Assembly: GCA_021848555.1 (NCBI GenBank)
Contig: JAJZUN010000145.1
Location: forward strand, 1-6,881
Source of the DNA: Pseudomonadota bacterium
GTDB taxonomy: Bacteria; Pseudomonadota; Gammaproteobacteria; Burkholderiales; SG8-39
Length of the DNA: 6,881 nucleotides
Reading direction: 5' to 3'
The position numbers and the translations under genes are program-made. Below are positions 1 through 5,682 of the stretch, piece after piece (the first letter of the stretch is position 1; every line of letters begins with the position of its first letter). Under the pieces are notes generated by a model. The model saw only the letters and a list, made by a program, of their open reading frames with translations, was not told the DNA's origin and ran no database searches.

Positions 1-608
1 TCCCCTCCCCGCCCGGCATCGATCCGGCTTCGGCCACCGGCATGCTGATTCTGGCGCAGCAAATCCTCGTCGGGCTCGCCATGGGATTCGCGATGCAAGT
101 GGTGTTTTGGACGGCGGAACTGGCCGGCGAGTTCATCGGGCTGCAAATGGGGCTGGGTTTCGCGACCCTGTACGACGCCTCGGTGCCGGGAATGATCCCC
201 GTCATCGGGCAATTCCTCGGCGTCATCTTCAGCCTGGCGTTTCTCGCCGTCGACGGCCACCTGCTGCTGATCTCGGCGCTGGTGCAGAGCTTCGAGGTCC
301 TGCCGCTCGCCCCGCTTGCGGCCGCTCCCGGGCTGCGCGCCCTGGTGGAATGGGGCGGGAGCATCTTTTCCTACGCCCTGACCCTGTCGCTGCCCTTGCT
401 GGCCGCCCTCCTGATCACCAATATCGCGCTCGGGGTGCTGACCCGCGCCGCGCCCCAGCTCAATATTTTTGCGGTCGGCTTTCCGCTCACCATCCTGATC
501 GGCATCCTCGGGCTGGCACTGGTAATGCCCTACTTCGCGCCCGCGCTGGAGCGCATGTTCCTGGAAGGCCTGGCGGCGATGCTGCGGCTGGCGGGGGCGC
601 TGCGCTGA
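1..608 (+). CDS. fliR: Flagellar type III export apparatus protein FliR, 3' part (5' end outside window)
   Basis: FliR is an integral inner-membrane subunit of the flagellar export gate (with FliP and FliQ, beside FlhB/FlhA) through which rod, hook and filament proteins are secreted. The reading frame is open from base 3 with no stop, so the gene starts before the window. The 201 residues seen fit the C-terminal part of a family usually about 260 residues long; the ATG at 42 is internal. Family signs are the early stretch ending GEFIGLQMGLGFATLYD and the late block NIALGVLTRAAPQLNIFAVG, which precedes a hydrophobic segment. Several long hydrophobic membrane segments are visible. The gene ends with TGA at 606-608 and is convergent with the flgH-flgL run. 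It is probably the last gene of a fliLMNOPQR-type operon to the left (inference). Identification is secure; only the start is missing. Confidence 0.95.
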   Translation, partial: PSPPGIDPASATGMLILAQQILVGLAMGFAMQVVFWTAELAGEFIGLQMGLGFATLYDASVPGMIPVIGQFLGVIFSLAFLAVDGHLLLISALVQSFEVLPLAPLAAAPGLRALVEWGGSIFSYALTLSLPLLAALLITNIALGVLTRAAPQLNIFAVGFPLTILIGILGLALVMPYFAPALERMFLEGLAAMLRLAGALR

Positions 609-649
609 GGACAAGCAGGAAAACACATCGAGCGGCGGCGATAGACCTT

Positions 650-673
650 GCGCGGACGGCGGCCCGTCCGCGC
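650..673. repeat. GC-only 10-bp hairpin after fliR
   Basis: A perfect inverted repeat, GCGCGGACGG (650-659) and CCGTCCGCGC (664-673), with a 4-base loop. It begins 41 bases after the fliR stop and lies one base from the 51-base hairpin at 675-725. No T-run follows on either strand, so it is not a standard intrinsic terminator. Read on the minus strand it comes directly after the 675-725 hairpin, matching the arrangement on the other side at 815-829. Confidence 0.6.
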
Positions 674-674
674 G

Positions 675-725
675 GATCGCCGACTGCGCGCGAATGAAAA
701 GCGCATCCGCGCGCAATCGACGATC
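675..725 (-). repeat. REP-like 51-nt hairpin, copy A (minus sense)
   Basis: On the minus strand this folds into an unbroken 22-pair stem with the 7-base loop CGCTTTT (complement of 697-703). Nineteen pairs are Watson-Crick: 675-679/721-725, 681-683/717-719, 685-692/708-715 and 694-696/704-706. The other three (680/720, 684/716, 693/707) are G.U on the minus strand but C.A on the plus strand, so the minus strand is the strand kept foldable. The apex CGGATG-loop-CATTCG is nearly the same as that of copy B at 763-813. From memory, the core resembles widespread proteobacterial REP palindromes containing GGATGCGC and TTATCC. The structure is seen directly; the family assignment is inference. Confidence 0.6.
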
Positions 726-732
726 TTGGATG

Positions 733-749
733 AACCCCCACGCTGGGTT
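733..749 (+). terminator. Possible weak fliR terminator (small stem then T-rich tract)
   Basis: AACCC (733-737) can pair with GGGTT (745-749) around a 7-base loop, followed by the T-rich stretch TTGCTTTTCT on the plus strand. This could end fliR transcription, but the stem is only 5 bp and the T-run is broken. It sits exactly between the two large hairpins. Low confidence. Confidence 0.2.
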
Positions 750-762
750 TGCTTTTCTCAAT

Positions 763-813
763 AACCGTGTTTTCTGTACGGATGCGCTTTTTATCCGTAC
801 AGAAAACACGGTT
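763..813 (+). repeat. REP-like 51-nt hairpin, copy B (plus sense), perfect 21-bp palindrome
   Basis: A perfect 21-bp inverted repeat: the arm at 763-783 begins AACCGTG and ends TACGGAT, and the arm at 793-813 is its exact reverse complement. On the plus strand G784.U792 adds a 22nd pair, leaving the loop CGCTTTT (785-791), the same as copy A on its own strand. U762.G814 could extend it further. The stem is less GC-rich than the surrounding DNA (9 of 21 positions). It may work as a two-way barrier between convergent transcripts or be a dispersed genomic repeat. No T-run follows on either strand, so a classical intrinsic terminator is not supported. Confidence 0.75.
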
Positions 814-842
814 GGCGCGCGCAGCGCGCAATTCCAACCGTG
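807..842. repeat. GC hairpin next to copy B, with an alternative outer stem
   Basis: GCGCGC (815-820) and GCGCGC (824-829) form a 6-bp stem with loop GCA, one base after copy B. In addition CACGGTTGG (807-815) is the exact reverse complement of CCAACCGTG (834-842), a 9-bp outer stem. That outer stem uses the foot of copy B's right arm, so the two folds exclude each other. Confidence 0.5.
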
Positions 843-895
843 GCGATGCAGCGGGATTTGAAGCGCCCGCATGCCACCATGCATTGAACGACCTG

Positions 896-1381
896 TCAGC
901 GAGCCAACTGGATCACGCCCTGCGCCACACGCTGCGCCAGCGGCAGCGTGGACTCGATGCCTTCGGTGTATTCCATTACGGTGTAGCCGGCGTAGCCGCC
1001 GGCGCGCGCGACCTGCTCGGCGCGCCGGGCGAACACCTGCGCCGCCTCGCCGTCGCCGCCGCTCGCGAAGCGCTTTTTGCGCAGCGAGATGCGCACGCGG
1101 TCCGTCCCGAGCGGTGCCTGTTCGAACTGCCAGTTCGGCGCCAGCGGATCCACCGCCCAGTAGAGCGCGGCTCCGAGCAATATGGTTTCCACGCTCAGCG
1201 CCAGCCCGGGCGTGATGTTGTAGGTCTTGTCCGGGATCAGGGTACTGATCGACCTGCCGGAAGCGTCGAATACACCTGGGTTGCTGCTGACCGCGGCGCA
1301 ACCCGAGGCCATCGCGGCAGCGAGGCAGGCTGCCGCCAGCGCCGCCTCGCGTCCGGTGTGGCGTATGCGTGCCATGGTCAT
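896..1381 (-). CDS. Probable lipoprotein of unknown function, downstream of flgL
   Basis: About 161 residues; I do not recognise the family. The N-terminus has positive residues (R5, R7, R11), an alanine-rich hydrophobic stretch (13-24) and A-S-G-C at 25-28, a loose lipobox with Cys28 as the likely acylated residue. Alanine after it would favour the outer membrane. A second hydrophobic stretch lies near 59-77 (GLALSVETILLGAALYWAV). The C-terminal third contains YTVMEYTEGIESTLPLAQR. Three starts are possible: GTG at 1387 overlapping the flgL stop as GTGA, ATG at 1381 and ATG at 1375. None has a clear Shine-Dalgarno, so translation is probably coupled to flgL; I chose ATG 1381. Co-transcription with flgL suggests, but does not show, a role near the flagellum or cell envelope. 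The coding call is supported by the signal peptide and operon fit. Confidence 0.75.
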   Translation of the reverse strand: MTMARIRHTGREAALAAACLAAAMASGCAAVSSNPGVFDASGRSISTLIPDKTYNITPGLALSVETILLGAALYWAVDPLAPNWQFEQAPLGTDRVRISLRKKRFASGGDGEAAQVFARRAEQVARAGGYAGYTVMEYTEGIESTLPLAQRVAQGVIQLAR

Positions 1382-1383
1382 GC

Positions 1384-2619
1384 TCACAGGTAATTGAACA
1401 GGGTCAGCCCCGAGACTTTGGCGAAGGATTTCTGCGCCGCTTCGAGGTTCACCTGCTGCTGCGACAATTCGGCTGCCGCCTGCGCATAGTCAAGATCCTG
1501 CAGGCCGGACAAGGTCTGGCTGTAAAGCAGGGCCCGGTCGTCACCGGCGCTTTTCACCGAATCGAGCTCTCTCAGGCGCGACCCGGTCGACGTGCGCACG
1601 GTGAGTACATTTTCCATGGCGTTATCCAGATTGCGTTGCACGCTGGCGAGTCCATTGGCCAGCGGCGCGCCGCTGGGCGAGGTCTGCAGCAGGCGGATGA
1701 GGTCATCGAGGGTCTGGAACACGCTTTGGCTCGTGCTCGCCTTGATGCTGAAGCTGTCGCCATTGGCAGGCGCTCCGGATATGCTCACGCGCGCGCCGAA
1801 GTCCACTGGCGCGTCCGTTCCAAGGTTGATGTCGGAGCCGCTGGTGTAGGGTCTGCCCGCGGCCAGAACGACGGGCACCGCCGGCGCGTTATCGACGATA
1901 TTGTAGGTGGTGACGCCGCCGCTTACCGTGAATACCACGCTCAGATTCTTGCTGTTTGCCGGGTTGCCCCACTTCGACGCGTCGAGTACGGTGCCGGCAT
2001 CGATCACCGCCGAGCCGCCGTTGGCCGCCGCCCGAGTGGCGAAAGTGCCGTTGCCTCCGGGAATGCGCTGAAACACATCGACGCCGGCGTCGCTGACCGC
2101 GATCTGGCGCGAGGGGCTGACCTGGATCAGGCGCTGCCCCTGGTCGCCGCTGTAGTCCACCTTCCCCGGGGCCGACTCGCTGAACGGGCGGATGCCGCCC
2201 TGGTAGCCGGAAAACATATATTGGCCGCTGCCGTCGGTGCTGTTGGCCAGGCCGAGCAACTCCTGATACCTGCCGCGCAACGCGTCCGCCAGAATGGCAC
2301 GGTCGCTCGGGTTGAGCGTCGCATTGCCGGCCTGTATCACTACATCCCTCACGTCCTGCAGCAGTCCGGAGACGCTGCCCAGGACGGACTCTTCCAGCGC
2401 CAGGCTGTCGCCGGCGGCGGCGCTGTTGGTGGTGTACTGCTGGTTCAGCGACTGCGATTGCGACACTTCGAGCACGCGCGCCGCGGCCACCGGATCGTCG
2501 GCCGGAGTCAGGATGCGCCGTCCGCTGGAGATCTGCTGCTGCACCTGCATCAGCTTTCCCGTTTGCTCCTGCATGGCGCGTATGCCCGCATCGTAAATCG
2601 CGCTGGTACTGATACGCAT
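1384..2619 (-). CDS. flgL: Flagellar hook-filament junction protein 2 (HAP3), FlgL
   Basis: FlgL sits between FlgK and the flagellin filament and is secreted through the flagellar export gate. The protein has 411 residues, longer than enteric FlgL (about 317). The flagellin-like N-terminal helix is clear (MRISTSAIYDAG, then ISSGRRILTPADDPVAAARVL at 30-50), as is the C-terminal flagellin domain (about 365-411, LSQQQVNLEAAQKSFAKVSG, ending LFNYL). The additional length lies in the middle, about 140-295, a beta-rich surface region ending in SISGAPANGDSFSIK (279-293), a module also present in this window's FlgK. A strong Shine-Dalgarno AAGGAG (2626-2631) lies six bases before the ATG and fixes the start. 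The gap to flgK is 93 bases, and the stop abuts the lipoprotein gene. No Sec signal peptide is present, as expected for a type III substrate. Confidence 0.97.
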   Translation of the reverse strand: MRISTSAIYDAGIRAMQEQTGKLMQVQQQISSGRRILTPADDPVAAARVLEVSQSQSLNQQYTTNSAAAGDSLALEESVLGSVSGLLQDVRDVVIQAGNATLNPSDRAILADALRGRYQELLGLANSTDGSGQYMFSGYQGGIRPFSESAPGKVDYSGDQGQRLIQVSPSRQIAVSDAGVDVFQRIPGGNGTFATRAAANGGSAVIDAGTVLDASKWGNPANSKNLSVVFTVSGGVTTYNIVDNAPAVPVVLAAGRPYTSGSDINLGTDAPVDFGARVSISGAPANGDSFSIKASTSQSVFQTLDDLIRLLQTSPSGAPLANGLASVQRNLDNAMENVLTVRTSTGSRLRELDSVKSAGDDRALLYSQTLSGLQDLDYAQAAAELSQQQVNLEAAQKSFAKVSGLTLFNYL

Positions 2620-2649
2620 GAACTGCTCCTTAGTGTCTGCAATAAACGC

Positions 2650-2688
2650 GGGGATCTATCCCCTCGTGCCCGGCCAAATCAGGGGCCG
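2650..2688. repeat. Two short inverted repeats in the flgK-flgL gap
   Basis: GGGGAT (2650-2655) and ATCCCC (2658-2663) form a near-palindrome with only two bases between the arms. CGGCC (2671-2675) and GGCCG (2684-2688) form a 5-bp stem with an 8-base loop. Both fall in the 93-base space between flgK and flgL. No T-run follows in the direction of transcription, so read-through into flgL is expected. They might tune the flgL to flgK ratio or stabilise mRNA ends; this is weak. Confidence 0.3.
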
Positions 2689-2712
2689 CTCCGCCAATGC
2701 TTGAATGGCCTC

Positions 2713-4674
2713 TCATCGCCCCAGATCCAGCACCGTCTGGAACAGGGTGCTGGCGATCTGCATCATCTTGCCCGAGGCCTGATAAGCCTGCTGGTAGCGC
2801 AGGAGGTTGGCGGCCTCCTCGTCGAGGTTCACCCCCGACACCGACTGCTGCGCCTGCCTGGTCTGCGCAATCATGTTCGCCTGCGCCTTCGCCGTCACCT
2901 CCATTTGCCTGGTGGTGTTGCCGACCTGGCTCACCAGCTGGCTGTAAGCCCCCTGAAACGAGGCCGTGGGCTGGCTGCCGCTGCCTGCGCTCTGCCCCAG
3001 GGTATTGGCCGTCTGCAGCGCGCCGAGCGCGAGCGCATTGCGGTTGTCGGAGACGCCGTTCTTGTTGCGCTTGATCGTGAACACGTCGCCGTCGGCCGGC
3101 GTGCCCGAGATGGTGAAGCTGACGCCCTTGAAACTGATCGCGCCACCTGGTGGGCTATACGCGAACGGACCGGCCACCGGCGCCACGTCGCCGGCAACAT
3201 CGAACTGGCCCGCCGCCGCATTGAACCTCAGCGTAACGGTTGCCCCAAGCGCAGGCAGATTGGCGACGCTGGAGACGCTGCCCGCGGATATGCTTGCGCT
3301 GCCGCTGTTCGTGAGTTCGGCGCCGGTGCGGATCGGCGAGGCCGCCGCGATCGCGGCAGGATCCGTCAGCGCCACTGCGATGCTCCCCGCGCCGGACCGG
3401 GTCGGCTCGATCAGCCAGCTGTCGTTCAGCGCAGCCCCCGCCGACAGGGTCAGGGTCATGCCGTCCGCATCGAAACTGTGGGGGTAACCGCCCGCGGTCG
3501 AAAACGTGACCGGAGTCTGAAGACCATCGGTGACCCGGGTAAGCGTGAAGTTTTCGTTGCCGAGGGCAGCGCCGTTGTACTGCAGCCGGTAGTCGCTGGT
3601 AGTAAGCGCGCCGACGTTCTGCAGCGCAGCGGCTACGGTGGCGGCGCCGGCGTTACTTGAACTGGGCAGCACCGTCGGGCCCGCAATGGTAAAGAGTTCT
3701 TTTCCCAGATCGCCATTTAGATCCTGGCCGAGCACATGCTGATCGTTGAAGGTCTGCGCCACGCCCATGGCCACCCGCCCGAGGCTGTTTTGCACTGCGT
3801 CGAGCGAGTCGCTGCGGAAGCTGAGCAGCCCGCCCAGCCTTCCGCCCTGGATGCTGGACGACGAGATCAGCCCGACCGCCGCGCCGTTCCGGTAGCCCAC
3901 TTCGACGCGTTGCGGATCCTCTAGCGAACGGCCGGCAACCAGGGCGAAGGTGGTGCTGCCGACGACCACCGGCTGGCCGTTGCCGACGAAAACGTCGTAG
4001 CTGCCGTTGCTTTCCTTCACCACCGAAGCGCGTACTTCCTGATTGAGCGCGGCGACCAGCGCATCGCGCTGGTCGCGCAGGTCGTTGGCCGGCTGCTGCG
4101 CGGTCGCGCTCTCTACCGCGAGTATGCTCTGGTTGAGTCCCGCAATCTGCTGCGCGTACTGGTTGATCGAGGCGATGCTGCTGGTGATTTGAGAGTTGAT
4201 GCCGGCGCGGATTTCCGCGATCTGCTGGTCCAGGTCCTGGAAGCGCGCGCTGAGCGCGTTCGCCGACGACAGCAGCGACTGGCGCGAGGGCACGGATTCC
4301 GGATGCGCGGCGACGTCCGCGACCCCGCTGAAGAACCCCTGCAGCGCCGGCGCAAGGCCGGCACTCGGGTCGCCGAGCAGGGTGTCGAGCTGTTTGATCT
4401 GCGCGTAGTAGGCGTCCAGCTGGCTGCCTTGCGTCTGCGCCAGCGTAAGCTGGTTCGACAATGCGTCGCTGTAAATGCGCTTCACCGTGGCCACCGCCAC
4501 GCCCTGACCGAGAAAGCCCACCCCGGTGAACTGCGGGATGTTGCTCACCTGGACGACTTCCTGGCGGGTGAACCCGGGAGTCGAGGCGTTGCTGATGTTG
4601 TGCCCGGTCGTGACCAGCCCGGCCTGAGCCGCGGTCAAGCCGCTTATGCCGATGCCGAAAATGCTGTTTCCCAT
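2713..4674 (-). CDS. flgK: Flagellar hook-associated protein 1 (HAP1), FlgK
   Basis: FlgK is the first junction protein on the hook tip; it connects the hook to FlgL and the filament and is exported by the flagellar type III system. At 653 residues it is about 100 longer than enteric FlgK (about 550). The N-terminus has the axial-protein rod motif (NISNASTPGFTRQ, 26-38), followed by a long helical region (about 70-215). The C-terminus has the conserved helical end (SGVNLDEEAANLLRYQQAYQ, 613-632, then KMMQIASTLFQTVLDLGR). The extra sequence is a glycine/serine/alanine-rich beta region, about 330-560, carrying TISGTPADGDVFTIK (521-535). The Shine-Dalgarno is weak (GGGGA at 4683-4687, eight bases before the ATG). 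A sigma-28-like site lies just upstream, consistent with late-gene control. It is followed by flgL after 93 bases. Confidence 0.97.
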   Translation of the reverse strand: MGNSIFGIGISGLTAAQAGLVTTGHNISNASTPGFTRQEVVQVSNIPQFTGVGFLGQGVAVATVKRIYSDALSNQLTLAQTQGSQLDAYYAQIKQLDTLLGDPSAGLAPALQGFFSGVADVAAHPESVPSRQSLLSSANALSARFQDLDQQIAEIRAGINSQITSSIASINQYAQQIAGLNQSILAVESATAQQPANDLRDQRDALVAALNQEVRASVVKESNGSYDVFVGNGQPVVVGSTTFALVAGRSLEDPQRVEVGYRNGAAVGLISSSSIQGGRLGGLLSFRSDSLDAVQNSLGRVAMGVAQTFNDQHVLGQDLNGDLGKELFTIAGPTVLPSSSNAGAATVAAALQNVGALTTSDYRLQYNGAALGNENFTLTRVTDGLQTPVTFSTAGGYPHSFDADGMTLTLSAGAALNDSWLIEPTRSGAGSIAVALTDPAAIAAASPIRTGAELTNSGSASISAGSVSSVANLPALGATVTLRFNAAAGQFDVAGDVAPVAGPFAYSPPGGAISFKGVSFTISGTPADGDVFTIKRNKNGVSDNRNALALGALQTANTLGQSAGSGSQPTASFQGAYSQLVSQVGNTTRQMEVTAKAQANMIAQTRQAQQSVSGVNLDEEAANLLRYQQAYQASGKMMQIASTLFQTVLDLGR

Positions 4675-4700
4675 TCAGGCAGTCCCCGACTTGTCAGTAA

Positions 4701-4727
4701 TCAACGGCAATTTCGCGGAAGAATTGA
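4701..4727 (-). promoter_or_regulatory. Candidate sigma-28 (FliA) promoter for flgK-flgL
   Basis: On the minus strand TCAATTCT (4720-4727), an 11-base spacer (4709-4719), then GCCGTTGA (4701-4708). Against the enteric FliA consensus TAAAGTTT-N11-GCCGATAA this is 5/8 plus 6/8 with exact spacing and the GCCG core kept. Transcription would start near 4694, giving a leader of about 20 bases before the flgK ATG. flgKL has a class 3 promoter in enteric bacteria, which supports the position. It is a match by eye, not a scored one. Confidence 0.45.
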
Positions 4728-4755
4728 ATGGCGCGCAATCCATGCCACCTTCCCC

Positions 4756-5634
4756 TCAAGCCATGATGGTGCGGCGCATGCGCGCGCCATTCAGAATGCT
4801 GGTGAGCTTGTCGGCATAACGCGGGTCGGTGGCGTAGCCGGCGCGCTGCAGTCCCTGGGCGAATCCCGCGCTGTCGCGCTGCTTGAGCACCGCGGCATAG
4901 CGCCGGTTGCCCTGCATCAGGGCGGCGTAGTCCTGGAACGCCTCGGCATACGATCCGTAGGCGCGGAACTTCTGCAGCACCTTGCGCGGCACCCCGCCCG
5001 CGTATTCGGTGGTCATGACCTCGACGCTCGGGCCATTCCAGCTCTTCCCGGCCTTGATGCCGAACAGGTTGTGGCTCTGGCTGCCGTCGGCGGCGCGTAT
5101 CTCGTGTTTGCCCCAGCCGCTCTCCAGCGCCGCCTGCCCGAGCAGGAAGCGCGCCGGAATTCCGGTCGCAGCGCTCGCCTGCAGCGCGTGTTCCTTCATG
5201 CGCGAGAGGAAATCCTGTCCGCGCTCCATGTCCTCGGTCCTGAGCTCCCCCGGCACCGCCCGCGGCTTGGGGGTCGCGGCCGGCACCGGCACATTCTCTG
5301 CCGGCGCGGCCTCGGCCCCGGTCACCGCAGCGCGATTGCGCGTCAGCTGGCGCAGCATGACGTCGGCCAGGCCTATCCCTTTGGCCGACAGGCTTTGTGC
5401 CATCTGCTGGTCCAGCATCGCGGTGTAGCTGCGCGTCTGGTCGCTGTCCATCGGACCGTCCTGCGGCGTCGCCTCGCGCATGGTCTTCAGCAGCGTGTGC
5501 AGAAACACCGCCTCGAATTGCTGCGCCACGCCTTTGAGGGCCTGGTCCGGATTCTGCCTGGCCTGCAAGCGCAGCGCGTCCAGTCCGTGCGCATCGAGCA
5601 CGAGTTTGCCGCTGAGATTGTTGGCCTGGATCAT
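4756..5634 (-). CDS. flgJ: Flagellar rod-cap protein and peptidoglycan hydrolase FlgJ
   Basis: FlgJ caps the growing rod and opens the peptidoglycan so the rod can cross the periplasm. It has 292 residues, slightly shorter than Salmonella FlgJ (about 316). The N-terminal rod-cap domain spans about 15-97 (QQFEAVFLHTLLKTMREATP, then a segment ending GIGLADVMLRQL). A proline/alanine-rich linker covers about 103-130. The C-terminal glucosaminidase (GH73-type) domain spans about 138-285, with the catalytic motif QAALESGWGK (E171), NLFGIKAG, TTEYA (E210), YAEAFQDY (D235) and GYATDPRYA. By alignment from memory, E171, E210 and D235 correspond to the acidic residues E184, E223 and D248 of Salmonella FlgJ, so the enzyme looks intact. 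The Shine-Dalgarno GGGGG (5643-5647) is eight bases from the ATG. The gap to flgI is 48 bases. No signal peptide is seen, consistent with type III export. Confidence 0.97.
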   Translation of the reverse strand: MIQANNLSGKLVLDAHGLDALRLQARQNPDQALKGVAQQFEAVFLHTLLKTMREATPQDGPMDSDQTRSYTAMLDQQMAQSLSAKGIGLADVMLRQLTRNRAAVTGAEAAPAENVPVPAATPKPRAVPGELRTEDMERGQDFLSRMKEHALQASAATGIPARFLLGQAALESGWGKHEIRAADGSQSHNLFGIKAGKSWNGPSVEVMTTEYAGGVPRKVLQKFRAYGSYAEAFQDYAALMQGNRRYAAVLKQRDSAGFAQGLQRAGYATDPRYADKLTSILNGARMRRTIMA

Positions 5635-5682
5635 GAAGACTGCCCCCTTTCGATTGATTGCGCGCCGACCATGTCCCGCGCG

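Noticed and set aside
763..829. Integron attC-type recombination site
   Set aside because: Perfect pairing without the usual extrahelical bases, no proper GTTRRRY core (GTTGGCG does not fit), and no integrase or cassette nearby.
487..837. 116-codon minus-strand frame covering the hairpins and the end of fliR
   Set aside because: It overlaps fliR antisense and is low in complexity (Ala/Arg/Pro). It has no upstream ribosome site and merely reads through the repeat.
694..861. 55-codon plus-strand frame running through both hairpins
   Set aside because: It has no Shine-Dalgarno, and its peptide is dictated by the palindromes. The palindrome pairing, not codon structure, explains the sequence.
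749..1393. 214-codon plus-strand frame opposite the lipoprotein gene
   Set aside because: It starts inside the repeat region and is a shadow of the minus-strand gene, which has a signal peptide and operon context.
2620..2712. Separate sigma-28 promoter in front of flgL
   Set aside because: A TCAAG is present on the minus strand near 2700, but the partner element at the right distance (GCCCCTGA) matches poorly and the spacing is off by one; flgL is more simply read from flgK.
1369..3660. 763-codon plus-strand open frame opposite flgL and flgK
   Set aside because: It lies fully antisense to two clear flagellar genes, is rich in Arg/His/Ala/Gly with no recognisable domain, and is the usual by-product of high third-position GC on the coding strand.
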